Shown piece by piece: positions 31,045 to 41,484 of a stretch of DNA of 64,000 bases. The translations under genes and the position numbers were made by a program. How positions within the stretch are numbered: the stretch's first letter is position 1; every line of letters starts with the position of its first letter. The stretch covers positions 1,004,912,432 through 1,004,976,431 of the forward strand of contig NC_056747.1 of the NCBI RefSeq assembly GCF_019279795.1. The letters are read 5' to 3'. Source of the stretch: Protopterus annectens. Taxonomy: Eukaryota; Chordata; Ceratodontiformes; Protopteridae. The notes beneath the pieces were generated by a model. That model had not been told where the DNA came from. It did not search any database and worked only from the letters and a program-made list of their open reading frames with translations.

Positions 31045-33072
31045 TCAAATGTCACTACGATGTTCCGACATGCGTAATCTCAATGCCCGTGATGTCTGAC
31101 CCACATAAAATGAACCACATGTGCAAGTCGCAAGATATACCACCCAATCACTATTACAGTTGCCAAAAAATTTCATGTTAAAAATCCTGTCAGTGTTTTT
31201 ACTGGAAAATTGTTTGGATATGAATACAAATGGACATGATGAACAATGGCCGCATTGATAAGTGCCCCAAAGTTTGTCACCAGTCATCGTAAGTTGTTGA
31301 TGTATAATGCCACCTGAACCTATCCTCTTATAATGTGAAAAAAATGAACTTAGTGTTCTCCCTCTATGGTAACCATATTGACAAGTGTTACCAACTAAGG
31401 AGGCAATATCCTCATTGGCAGTAAGGATGTTCCAATGTTTCATCATGGTATTTCTAATCAAATTGATGTTATGCCCATAGGTAGTAATAAACCGTAATCC
31501 TCCATCCTGTGCATCCCTATTTCTGTCACAATATTTGAGAAGGGAAGTTCTGGTGGAATTGGTTGCAAAGTGACGTGCCAACTGAATGTCAGGCTCCTTG
31601 TATCCCCTGGTGCTAAATCTGTTGGCTAGATCTTGTTGTGATTCTTCAAAGTATTTTTTTGCGGAACAAATCCAGCGTATCCTGAGGAACTGGGATTTGG
31701 GTATATTCCGGATGATGTGGCTAGGGTGCATACTAGTTGCATGTAATAAAGTATTGTATTGCGGGTATTTACAAAATGTTTTGCTTCGTAAAGTACCATC
31801 TGGGTTCCTGATGACTGTTACATCCAAAAAGTTGATTTGATTTTGGTGATAAGTTGAAGTAAATTCAATACCCCATTTGTTATGGTTGAGGTATGACACA
31901 AATTCAGCCAAATATTCTTCATCGGAACGCCAAACTAACCAACAATCATCAAGATAATGTCGCCAAATATCCAGCTCCTCAAGATAGATGTTATGTGTTT
32001 GATCATAAATGAGTTGCTCCTCAATGTAGCCCATGAATAAGTCCGCATATATAGGAGCAAAAGAGGCTCCCATAGCGGTACTCTTCAAATGCCAATAGCA
32101 TTCACCTTGAAAATAGAAAACATTTTTATTCAAAACATGTTCCACCATACAAATCAAAAACGTATTGAAACCAACTGGATATAATTTGGCTCTATCTAAC
32201 CAAAACGTGAGGGCCTCAAGTCCAGCCCAATGTGGTATATTGGTGTATAAAGCCTTGACATCTAATGTACAAAGTAACCACTCAGGTTCTAATTGGTTAT
32301 CATTTATAATGGATAAGAATTGGGTGGTGTCTTGTATCCTTGCTTGAATCAAATTTAGTAGTGGTTTCAAGTATGAAGTCAAAAACTCAGACAGTGGTTC
32401 CATCAATGACCCCATACCAGACACAATGGGTCTACCAGGTGGTTTGTTCAGGCACATGTGTATCTTAGGTAGTAAATAAAGAATCTGTTGTTGTGGGTCC
32501 CATACCATTAATTGTGATTTAACTGTGTCTGATATAATGCCCTCCAAAGCTGCTAACTCAAGAAAATTGTCAATTTCTCTTTTAAAGTTCGGGGTGGGGT
32601 CAATAGGCATTTTCATGTAGTGGGATGGGTTGGCTAATTGTCCATTTCCCTCCCCCAGATAATAATCTGTATCCATGATTACTATTGCCCCACCCTTGTC
32701 AACCTGAATAATAACAATATTTTTGTTGTCCCTAAGCTGTTGTAAAGCCTGTAGTTCAGGAGTAGAGAGATTATGTTCCAGAGGTGAAAAGTGATCTAGT
32801 TTAAAATGTATGTCTTTGAGTACAGCTTGCCGAAAGATAGCCACATTCCGATTCATAGGTGGAACAAAATTGGATTTATGGAATTTGAATTCTGTGGATC
32901 TTTGAGAATCAGACTTGGGTCCAAAAAACAAGTTGAGGTTGATTCTGTGACAAAAATTGTTAACATCTTTGTCAATATGAAATTCATCCACAAAAAACCC
33001 TGGAACAAAGTTTAAACCTTTATTTAACACTTTCTTTTGATCTTCTGTCAAGACAATTTTGGAAATATTCAA
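31045..33072 (-). CDS. PLE-2a open frame: RT plus GIY-YIG endonuclease, 675 codons
   Basis: This is the best preserved coding region in the window. It encodes V-P-G-F-F-V near the start, then L-L-P-K-I-H and P-G-R-P-I-V-S-G (about residues 200-225), L-D-V-K-A-L-Y-T-N-I-P-H, T-A-M-G-A-S-F-A-P-I-Y-A, and the catalytic Y-L-D-D at about residues 372-375 (31,947-31,958). A connector, a Cys-rich motif Q-C-G-H-C-S-S-C, and the GIY-YIG core V-V-Y-L-A-T-C/F-Y-V-G-Q-T-S-R with M-S-E-H-R follow. The frame ends at a TGA right after E-H-R-S-D-I, while similarity to the family continues about 60 codons further, so the C-terminus is cut. The upstream domain is in another frame. In an active PLE this protein nicks DNA and reverse-transcribes the element RNA. 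Confidence 0.85.
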   Translation of the reverse strand: MNISKIVLTEDQKKVLNKGLNFVPGFFVDEFHIDKDVNNFCHRINLNLFFGPKSDSQRSTEFKFHKSNFVPPMNRNVAIFRQAVLKDIHFKLDHFSPLEHNLSTPELQALQQLRDNKNIVIIQVDKGGAIVIMDTDYYLGEGNGQLANPSHYMKMPIDPTPNFKREIDNFLELAALEGIISDTVKSQLMVWDPQQQILYLLPKIHMCLNKPPGRPIVSGMGSLMEPLSEFLTSYLKPLLNLIQARIQDTTQFLSIINDNQLEPEWLLCTLDVKALYTNIPHWAGLEALTFWLDRAKLYPVGFNTFLICMVEHVLNKNVFYFQGECYWHLKSTAMGASFAPIYADLFMGYIEEQLIYDQTHNIYLEELDIWRHYLDDCWLVWRSDEEYLAEFVSYLNHNKWGIEFTSTYHQNQINFLDVTVIRNPDGTLRSKTFCKYPQYNTLLHATSMHPSHIIRNIPKSQFLRIRWICSAKKYFEESQQDLANRFSTRGYKEPDIQLARHFATNSTRTSLLKYCDRNRDAQDGGLRFITTYGHNINLIRNTMMKHWNILTANEDIASLVGNTCQYGYHRGRTLSSFFSHYKRIGSGGIIHQQLTMTGDKLWGTYQCGHCSSCPFVFISKQFSSKNTDRIFNMKFFGNCNSDWVVYLATCTCGSFYVGQTSRALRLRMSEHRSDI

Positions 33073-33083
33073 AATATTGTCTT

Positions 33084-34153
33084 CTATCGTGTCATGAATG
33101 TTTGGATAAGTGCTTCGATTGTATGTATCTTGGTGTTTCCTATGCTTTCTCCCACCCCTCCTCCTAGTGAGTTTAAAGAATGTGTTTGGCTTTTAGGCTT
33201 TTTGAGAGTTGGAGACTCACCAGTACAAATACCATCTGTATCAGTTGTCGAAGAATCATCTCCTGAGGTACTACTATATGTCTGAGACCCCTTGAGTATA
33301 GATCTAGGTCTTTTTTGGGGGTTGGTATATCTACTAGACCTCTGGCCAGTTTCCATGAACCTAACATTTTGGTGGCCTCAAAGGGTTGGCCCCTCTGATA
33401 GTCAATAATATCTCTGTTGAATTTTTTAATCTTTTTTTCTTTAGTCTGTTTTTCAAACAAAAGCAATTCCTTTGACAGTTTATTAAGGCATATAGAAAAT
33501 TGTGGGTGACCGTCAAATGTTTTAGCTTGTCTACACAGATCACCAACTTCTTTAATATTAATTTCAATAGTCCGTTCATAATACGAACTTAAAATCTGAA
33601 CGAAATTTATAGATGCCTGTTGTTGTGCCAAATGCCATTCTTTGCTAAGGATGTCATCTATCTTGCTCACCAACAGTTGAATTTTGATTCTTAAGCCCCT
33701 AGGCATAATTTGTTTGTTCATATAGGCTTTGAAAAGCCTCAAATGCCAAATGTTAGATCTCAAATTCTTCATACCTTTGCTGAGTTTATAAAAAGCATCA
33801 TTACAGCAGTCAACTGGATCCATGGGTTGAGGAAGACCATCTCCTTCGGGTATACCAAAAACCCCGATATCATTTTTGTCGGCACAAAGGCCCTGAAGTA
33901 TTTGTTCAAGATCCATGACAATAAGCTGATCTATATGAAATCTATTTAGATCTCCAGATAGAATAAAAGCTGATATACAATAATATGCCAGTAAACTGTC
34001 AAATGGTAGTAAGCCTAAAGTTAAACAAAAATGTGTAACCAAAATTATTCCAATTATCAGGGGGGCAATCCCAGTGCCACCAAAGAATAATAGGTGAGAT
34101 GATGTACATGTACCTATACTCTTGTTCACCACCACAATCCTGCCCCCATACAT
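33084..34153 (-). pseudogene. PLE-2a N-terminal domain and linker, frameshifted
   Basis: The likely start is a Met near 33,915 (M-D-L-E-Q-I-L-Q-G-L-C-A-D), matching PLE-1. It is followed by L-F-K-A-Y-M-N-K and M-P-R-G-L-R and a long helical stretch ending in K-K-I-K-K-F-N-R-D. A frameshift near 33,355 leads into the Ser/Thr-rich linker, and another near 33,085 into the RT frame. Codons upstream of 33,915 are open, but nothing supports them as coding. Confidence 0.7.
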
Positions 34154-34556
34154 ATGCTAGTGTCAGTGTCTAAACACACCAACACATATATGAGTACATA
34201 CGTAACTGCAGTTGTTATATCTGTATTTGAGACTAGTATATTTTTAAGGCCAAAATAAAATGTTTTTAGTCTGTATATGTATAGCTAATGTGTGAACCTG
34301 AGGAATAATATCAAGCACCCAAATACGCCAGTTGGAATGTTCTTTAAATAAGCCAAACAAGAACCATACATAGGAAGAAATAAGGGGGATGGGGGGTGGG
34401 AGAAGAAAGGAACCCTTCTTGAACCTAAGCCAAAAGCATGAACTCAGTAAAGTTCCATTTGTATTAATGTAATTATTCAGTAACAAAAATAATGTTGGCA
34501 ACCAATAAACAAAGCCCATTGAAAATGCAAGAAGGGACAGTTGACACACATGAAAA
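34154..34556. other. Centre of the PLE-2 composite: 5' non-coding region and junction
   Basis: This AT-rich spacer lies between the inverted copies. It presumably holds the 5' UTR of copy 2a and the junction with truncated copy 2b, whose homology starts at TTTTGCTCCTATA near 34,558. A poly-G-rich stretch lies at 34,384-34,400. No frame or ribozyme core was found. Confidence 0.5.
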
Positions 34557-35580
34557 CTTTTGCTCCTATACATGTGTGGATTTATTCATGGGCTACATTG
34601 AGGAGCAACTCATTTATGATCAAACACATAACATCTATCTTGAGGAGCTGGATATTTGGCGACATTATCTTGATGATTGTTGGTTAGTCTGGCGTTCTGA
34701 TGAAGAATATTTGGCTGAATTTGTGTCATACCTCAACCATAACAAATGGAGTATTGAATTTACTTCAACTCATCACCAAAATCAAATCAACGTTTTGGAT
34801 GTAACAGTCATCAGGAACTCAGATGGTACTTTACGAAGCAAAACATTTCGTAAATATCCGCAATACAATACTTTATTACATGCAACTAGTATGCACCCTA
34901 GCCACATCATCCGGAATATACCCAAATCCCAGTTCCTCAGGATATGCAGGATTTGTTCCACAAAAAAATGACTTTGAAGAATCACAACAAGATCTAACCA
35001 ACAGATTTAGCACCAGGGGATACAAGGAGCCTGAAATTCAGTTGGCACGTCACTTTGCAACCAATTCCACCAGAACTTCCCTTCCCAAATATTGTGACAG
35101 AAATAGGGATGCACAGGATGGAGGATTACGGTTTATTACTACCTATGGGCGTAACATCAATTTGATTAGAAATACCATGATGAAACATTGGAACATCCTC
35201 ACTGCCAATGAGGATATTGTCTCCTTAGTCGGTAACACTTGTCAATATGGTTGCCGTAGAGGGAGAACACTAAGTTCATTTTTTTCACATTATAAGAGGA
35301 TAGGTTCAGGTGGCATTATACATCAACAACTTACGATGACTGGTGACAAACTTTGGGGCATTTATCAATGCGGCCATTGTTCATCATGTCCATTTATATT
35401 CATATCCAAACAATTTTCCAGTAAAAACACTGACAGGATTTTTAACATGAAATTTTTTGGCAACTGTAATAGTGATTGGGTGGTATATCTTGCAACTGGC
35501 ACATGTGGTTCATTTTATGTGGGTCAGACATCACAGGCGTTGAGATTACGGATGTTGGAACATCGTAGTGACATTTGAAC
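34557..35580 (+). pseudogene. PLE-2b: 5'-truncated RT and GIY-YIG copy
   Basis: It starts within the RT just before L-F-M-G-Y-I-E-E and contains the catalytic R-H-Y-L-D-D-C-W near 34,668. A frameshift near 34,970 leads into the connector and GIY-YIG domain (V-V-Y-L-A-T-G, F-Y-V-G-Q-T-S-Q, L-E-H-R-S-D-I). It ends at the same TGA as copy 2a. T-S-Q replaces the T-S-R of 2a, losing the conserved Arg. Confidence 0.85.
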
Positions 35581-36221
35581 CAAAAGAGAAACCAACGCTC
35601 TGTTCAGATACCACACACAACATCATACTACTAGATTTCAATTTTGTATTGTAGATAGAATTTTGGGTGACAGATCCAACAAACAGGGATGGAATTCCAT
35701 TCTCAACCAAAAAGAGAAATACTGGATTATCAAGTTAGGGGCACTATTTTCTCCTGGTTTAAATGATCATTCATAACCAATTAATATATCCAATATTGAA
35801 TGTATTATCATACTTATGTTTTATTACCAAATTTGCTATTTGGATCATCTATTTTTTACTTGTTATTTTTTATTTTCTAGTTTGTATTTTTCTTTCCAGT
35901 TTTTCTTTCAGGCAGTATTATGGGCATGCCTAAAACCCTTTGGAAGCACATCATTGGTCTATGGACCTTATTTAAACCTGCATTTGTGCATCATTTCCTG
36001 TTTGTACTTTTCTTGTTCCACTGAGGAAAGCCATGTTAGGCTGAAACCGGTCTGGATTATTGAATTGTTCGATATGTATTAAAACACTTAAGTTTTACCT
36101 TAGTGTTGCTGTAGTTTTGTTGCTGATATATAATGAGTTTTGTGCTGGCATTTTTTCAGTTACTGATAGTTTGTTTTGCCTTGCACTTGGATCCTACTTG
36201 CAGGGCTTTTCTCTTTTTCCA
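35581..36221 (+). other. PLE-2b residual C-terminus and 3' UTR
   Basis: The first 190 bases still translate as the end of the endonuclease domain if the TGA is ignored. The rest is 3' UTR ending at the target duplication. About 410 bp after 35,811 are absent from copy 2a, so the two copies have different 3' limits. A hammerhead-like core lies at 36,021. Confidence 0.7.
36010..36065 (+). ncRNA. Hammerhead-ribozyme-like core in the PLE-2b 3' region
   Basis: CTGAGGA (36,021-36,027, allowed by the CUGANGA consensus), stem II AGCC/GGCT with a short loop, and GAAAC (36,043-36,047) are followed by CCGGTCTGG, a possible short stem III. The UH position is not clean (ATT), so this copy may be degraded. 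Its position parallels the PLE-1 motif. Confidence 0.55.
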
Positions 36222-36660
36222 GTATGGCTAGTTCCATGCATTTATGTACATGTTTGTCCAGTGCATTGGTGTATGATTCAGTAGTCATGCAGCTATTTTC
36301 CATTGGCACGGGTGCCTTGAAGTTAGCCACCTCTGTTTTTAGGTGACTAAAGTCAGCTTTGGAGAAGTTTTTCAAGGTGGTTACCTTTGCAGGAGGTGTG
36401 GGTGAGATATGGATTTCCATGGTGATTAGTTTATGGTCAGATCTGACCGGGGGGGGATTGACTATTGGTATAGAGCAACGGTCGTCCATGTTAGTAATAA
36501 CCAGGTCAAGGATGTTGCTTTCTCTAGTGGGGGTCAGAATGAGCTGGTCCAGGGCTTTGGAACTGATGAATTCCAGAAAGTGTTGTGCCAGTGTATTGGT
36601 GCTTGAGTATTTTTCCAGTTAATGGAGGGGTAGTTGAAGTCTCCTAGTATGAAAATTGGT
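36222..36660 (-). mobile_element. CR1-c2, 5' remnant (endonuclease C-terminal half)
   Basis: Antisense it encodes L-G-D-F-N-Y-P-S-I-N-W near 36,650-36,620 and R-S-D-H-K-L-I-T near 36,455, the last two AP-endonuclease blocks, and ends near 36,660. The CR1-c2 copy was therefore 5'-truncated within the endonuclease. Its retained length is about 2.5 kb once the PLEs are removed. Confidence 0.85.
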
Positions 36661-37612
36661 TCTCTAACAACCAACTTATTCTCAATCCCCAAAAGACCAA
36701 ACCTTTTCAGTTTCTCCCAAAATTGCTCACCCACCTTCTCTATAACATCACATAACAACACTGCCGTTAATGAAGAAACTCACACTAAGCTTCTGGAGGC
36801 CATCATAGATGATCAACTCAAACTCGACCTCCATGTCCACCACTGTAAAATGAAAACCCACCAAAAACTTGGCTTACTATTCAGAAATAAAAAGTTTCTT
36901 ACAAAGGACTCTCACATCTCTCTTGATTATGCCTACCTTCTCCCCAGCCTCCTCTACAGCTCACAAATGTTAACCAACTTACAGATCAGTCTACTAGCTA
37001 AACTCGAAGCCACCTACAACAAAGCAGCCTGGTTTGCAGTGAACCAGATGGCTAACTCTCATCACTGTCATTCACTCATGGCTGTAAATTGGTTAGAGTT
37101 TCCCTACCAACTTCTATCCTCTCAACTACTTATAAGTCATTCCATCCCCTATAAGCCCTCCTCCTACCCTGACATCTCCTCACTCATCTCTCTTTTTACC
37201 CCAGCCAGAAACTTCAGGAGCTCTGACCAACAACCCTTAAGGCATATATAATCCTAAAAGATCAATAGCCCAAAGCATTTATAGCAACTCTCCTACACTA
37301 TCCTGGAGCAAGCTTCCCTTGGCCATCTGTACAATTACTCACACACAAGAATTAAAAAAACTCACAAAGAATACCTTCTTAATACCTGGTCATGTCACTA
37401 TAAAAGCCCTCCTTGAACTTCCTCCCCTTATAACACCCCTTAAACCCACTGTCTCTGACCCCTCTAACTATAACCTCTCTACTACTCTTTCCACTTCTAC
37501 CCCTAAATTGCTCTTCTTCTTCAAGCTTTTCTCCCCAAGCCTCCACTGAAGAAGGGCTCTGGCTCAGTTGGGCATTCCTGGTCAAAAAATGTCAAATAAA
37601 ATAAAAAATAAA
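36661..37612 (+). pseudogene. L2-b: L2-like LINE 3' fragment
   Basis: A single frame from about 36,690 to 37,250 encodes the post-catalytic RT region (I-I-D-D-Q-L-K-L-D-L-H-V, then L-L-P-S-L-L-Y-S-S-Q-M). A 3' UTR follows, ending in repeated AAATAAAA-type units near 37,600. The clade call is from similarity in style to L2/Rex-group C-termini. It lacks the palm and endonuclease. Confidence 0.65.
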
Positions 37613-37617
37613 ATGTT

Positions 37618-37997
37618 TCAGTCAAAGTTCAGATCTCTGGATCTAGTGTTTCAGGTGCTGCTTGTTTTATACATGTGCAACAGATTCATTAGGGCTGGGT
37701 CTGAGGAAGCCCTGAAAGACAGGCAAATATCTCCTCTCAGCAGCCTGTAAGAGAATGAATACAGAGGCAGAGCCTTTAGGTGATCAGTGTAGGACAGGCT
37801 ATTTTTACCCTGAATTTTCCTGGTGAAAAACATTTGTGGGCGTACCAGTTTTGCAAGTGTCTGGTTCGATAATTGCAAAAGGAGGCATTGTATTCAATGA
37901 TAGGTATGATAAGGGCCAAGTAGAGTGGTACTATAACTTCCCTGGACCCAGATGCCATACCCTTACCTATAATTTGGGTAACATAGAATGGTTTCAC
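37618..37997 (-). pseudogene. CR1-d: internal RT fragment
   Basis: Antisense frames encode V-I-V-P-L-Y-L-A-L-I-I-P-I-I-E-Y-N-A, then R-L-L-R-G-D-I-C-L-S-F, the CR1 thumb region seen intact in CR1-e at 54,620-54,850. Neither end of the element is present. One frameshift joins the two halves. Confidence 0.75.
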
Positions 37998-38002
37998 TTA
38001 TA

Positions 38003-38228
38003 AAGCATGGGAGGTGCTCAGGGGTGTGTCCTGAGCCCTCTTCTGTTTACCTTACTAACTCATGATTGCATCACCAGACATAATTCGAACAAGATTGTCA
38101 AGGTTGCAGATGACATCACTGTAGTGAGTCTTATCAGGAGTGGAGATGAGACTGCCTATAGAGATGATGTGAAACACCTCATTAACTGGTGTGATATTAA
38201 TAACCGGGCCCTAAAATCAGACTGTTGA
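38003..38228 (+). pseudogene. LINE RT palm fragment
   Basis: The frame reads G-A-Q-G-C-V-L-S-P-L-L-F-T-L-L, then V-A-D-D-I-T-V-V (catalytic block, normally F-A-D-D-T) and W-C-D-I-N-N. This spelling is common in vertebrate LINEs of the Rex1/L2/CR1 group, but the clade is not assigned. It is only 75 codons long and truncated at both ends. Confidence 0.65.
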
Positions 38229-39739
38229 CCTCTACAACATATCAATAGCTAGTGACCAAAACAATCAGTAGTACAGCTATCTTCTTGTGCAATAACTACA
38301 TCAAGCTGCTTTAAAAGTGCAGTCAGTAGTGACTGAACATACCATACAATATATTTGTGCTATTCAGTATATACTGTATACTCTGTGCAATAACTGCTTT
38401 TCCACATGTGCAATATTTGATGAATGCTGATAACAGTGTTATAGAGGTATCTCAGATCTAGCCAATCTTGTTTAGTATATGTATATGTCACTGCACTGTT
38501 ATATGTCCTTGTTATTCCTTGTAGCTGTATGTGATATATGCACTTGAAACTGAAGCAACTTAATTTTTGTAGCTCCCACTGTATTTCCTTGCAGAAATAA
38601 TAGACTGTAGTTTTCCATTACACCACAAGGTGGAGCTGTTTGAGGGATATAAAAGACAATTTCGAAAGTGAAAGGGGGGACTGAGTTACTAGCTGAAGGA
38701 GGGAAGACTCAAACTGTGAGCTGAAGGGAAAAGAGCCTTGCAGCATGACTGGATTTCCTTCTCTGGTGCTTTGGGACAGGAAAGTGAAGTAGCAGCTTAT
38801 GTCTGTTGCCGAAATCCTGGATGATGGCATTTTGTGGAATAAGGAGAGAAGGATGAAACCAGTAGTTCCACGCCTGCATATGATTCAGCAAGAAAATGAC
38901 TTCATTTGGGCCTAGTACAGAGAAGCCATAGATGATTACCAGAGTTCTGGCAGGTGATTTTTCTACTTTTCTCATCAGAGGAACCACTGTGCCTGGTCAC
39001 TAGGATAATCTCGATGGAGTGATGAGAGGCTCTGGCCATCTTTTTACATTTTATAAGATTGTGGTTTCCCCATCCTTTTAAATGCTTTGTGGATGACAAA
39101 TAACTGGGATCCATATGAGCTCCAACTTGGGCCCCATCACGCCGGCAGCAAGACTGTAAGTAGTCACTGGCCAGGGAACAGGGAATAATAGAGTGTTTCA
39201 TAGTTGGTCTGTTTAGAATTGATCAATGGGGTTGAAGGTTTTAGTACTACTCAATGACATTGCATTTTCTCATATCTGTATTGTTGTATCATGACTCTTT
39301 TATTGCTTAATGACATTGCATTTTTCCTGTTTGTATTGCTGCATTATAAAGCTTTACTGCTCATTGATATTGCCTTCTTTGTACATGTTTGACTGTCAAG
39401 ACCTTCTTCTTTTGAGTTCTGGGGAAGAGGGTGAATGTATGTTTCACTGCATGCATATCTCACCTTGCCTTATTGCTAACTGGTGCACTGTTGAAATAAG
39501 TTGTTTGGGGTTGTGCTTTTGCTTTTTTAACTATCTGTGTCACCTAGAATAAAATCTGTCAATCTTGCCACCTTGGTATGTTAGGCATATAGTGGTGTCA
39601 CCAGAGTCAGGTAGGAAGGAACCCATATCTACTTCAGCTACACCTGCGGGGGTGCTACATTTTTTTTAAGTCACATTGTATGTGGGTCTAAATGGCAATA
39701 AAGTTTACTTTGACTTTGACTATTATCTTAGCTACTTGT
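38229..39739. other. Unassigned 1.5-kb segment
   Basis: AT-rich sequence without a recognised family. Overlapping antisense open frames at 38,709-39,201 show no motif I can name. Tandem-like phrases (AATGACATTGCATTTT) recur at 39,256 and 39,308, with a weaker version near 39,362. It may hold terminal sequence of DIRS-C. Confidence 0.4.
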
Positions 39740-39742
39740 TTG

Positions 39743-39900
39743 TCATATCAGTGAATGCTTGCATCTGCCTTTGGTAACCCACACTCCTCGCACTTTTATC
39801 CTTCCTGAAACTGCTTCCCAAGCAGAATCAGAGGCTTCTGTTGTAAATGACTGGTTTGGAGCAGAGAGGGAAAAGTGAGACCTAGATTTAGAAATATTTG
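39743..39900 (-). pseudogene. DIRS-C RNase H fragment
   Basis: Antisense translation gives S-F-T-T-E-A-S-D-S-A-W-E-A-V-S-G, corresponding to T-T-D-A-S-x-x-G-W-G-A-V-x-x of DIRS RNase H, with the catalytic Asp changed to Glu. A further G-V-W follows. Confidence 0.6.
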
Positions 39901-40401
39901 CTGTCTCAACCAAGTGATTTCTCTTCTGGCAACCCCCAGTACTTGGATCTGAAAAGACAAAAGATGTTGGTGCTGGGAATAAAAAGACTTTGGATACCAT
40001 AGTATTTTCTCATGTGAAATCTTGCCACAGGTATCATGAGAATCACAGATGGCATGAGACCCAAAATCCTGAGGTATTCCCTTGAGGTGACCAAAGTCTG
40101 AGTGGAACTTTCTTCCTGGGGAAGAAAAGCTCTTTAAACACTGCTACAAAATCCTGTGTGAAGGAGTTGAAAAGAACTTTTGAATGTATTCTTGGAATCC
40201 CAGCTTGTGTTAGAGATTCCTCACCCAAGTGAGAGATTCCTGACATTTTGAATAAGACTCTGCAAAGATAAGTAAGTCATCTAAAGATGGTAAATGTGGA
40301 TATTTTGTAGTCTGCAATGAACTATAATGGAGCTAAACATTTTGTGGACACTCATGGTCTGGGGATAATTCAAAGGGTGAGGTGGAGAACTGATAATGTA
40401 A

Positions 40402-40692
40402 TCAAGATATACAGAACCTTAAGAAATGCTTGAACTCCAGATGGATAAGGACATGATGATAAGCATCTTTTAAATCTAGTGTTACCAGGAAACTTAAACA
40501 AGAAAGAAGAGGTAACAGGGTGTGAAGTGACAGCATTTTGAACCTGGACAATATCACAAATTGTTTTGGGAAAGAAAGATCTAGAACTGGTCTCCAGGCA
40601 TCTTCTTTCTTTGGCAGCAAAAACAACTTTGAATAAAAGCCTTTCCCAGCCTCAGAAGGAATAACTGTTTCTAGCACTCCCTGGGACAGCAT
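40402..40692 (-). pseudogene. DIRS-C reverse transcriptase N-terminal half
   Basis: The 96-codon frame contains G-F-Y-S-K-L-F-L-L-P-K-K, W-R-P-V-L-D-L-S, F-K-M-L-S-L and V-T-L-D-L-K-D-A-Y-H-H-V-L-I, ending F-L-R-F-C. This is the fingers and first palm motif (with the first catalytic Asp) of DIRS/gypsy-type RTs. The F-L-R-F ending is typical of DIRS. The Y/F-x-D-D motif is not found in the decayed sequence to the left. Confidence 0.8.
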
Positions 40693-41247
40693 GTGGTGAA
40701 GTACAAGGGGAAATAAAGGAGTCTGGGCTGGTGAATATGGAATTACCCCCCTGGAAAGGATGGATTTCCTCCCCTTGCCATCTGTAACCTTGATGAATGA
40801 TCTTCAGAATCCATTTGTTTGTTGAGACTATTCATTGCCAAAGAGAAACATAGAGATTCAGACATTCTGGAAGGGAAAAGGGACTGCAAGGTGGGAGGAG
40901 AGAATAAGGTCCCTTAAACATTAATCATTAATTAATTAGTCATTCTGACTTCTTGGACTATACTTAGTTTTAAAGGGTTCCTCTACCATTTCTTCTTAAA
41001 TGTATGTTTATGATTTTGTTGAGACTGTTTTATTTTGTTTTGTTTTGTTTTTGTTTTGTTTTTTTGCCAAAATGGGATAAAGGGTTAGAGAATCCTTTAT
41101 AAACCTTGGAAAAGGAAGGTTGAAAAATTAGAGTTTCCCTTTATCAGCTTACCCCTTTCATCACACTGCAGCAGAGGAACCAAAAACTAAATCTCTATCA
41201 TATTTTTTTTAATTATTACTCTGGTGGGAAGAATTTGTTTTCAACAA

Positions 41248-41484
41248 TTATCTTTCAAGAGGAAATTTGAAACACCACATTTTTACATCGTCTAGAAAGT
41301 TCTGAGAAAGCAGCCAGGCAAACCTCCTCAAAACAGTACCAGTGGCCACAGCCTTGGAAGAAGTATTAATTGAGTCATATGCACACTGTAAACAATAACC
41401 TGTGAATTGTACAATGGATGAAACTAAATTATTTAAAGCAGATTTTTCCTCACAAAAAGAAACTGCAGACAAAACATTATTCAT
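41248..41484 (-). pseudogene. DIRS-C gag-like fragment
   Basis: Antisense it encodes a helical segment ending in K-A-V-A-T-G-T-V-L-R-R-F-A-W-L, similar to the conserved A-x-x-x-R-R-x-A-W-L block upstream of RT in DIRS elements. The context, right of the RT and on the same strand, supports the call. Nothing else of gag is visible. Confidence 0.5.

Larger units (their letters stand above)
30815..36221. mobile_element. PLE-2: inverted two-copy Penelope-like insertion
   Basis: A single 17-bp duplication GTATGGCTAGTTCCATG (30,798-30,814 and 36,222-36,238) bounds a composite made of an antisense copy (2a, from 30,815), a central spacer and a sense, 5'-truncated copy (2b, 34,557-36,221). About 1.25 kb of the copies (30,815-32,070 and 34,557-35,811) form an inverted repeat that I estimate by eye at about 96% identity. 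Partial tandem and inverted arrangements within one insertion are a known habit of PLEs. Confidence 0.85.

Noticed and set aside
38709-39201. Antisense open frames with weak resemblance to an SGNH-type domain
   Set aside because: No G-D-S, G-x-N-D or D-x-x-H block could be aligned in order. The similarity is too weak to name.
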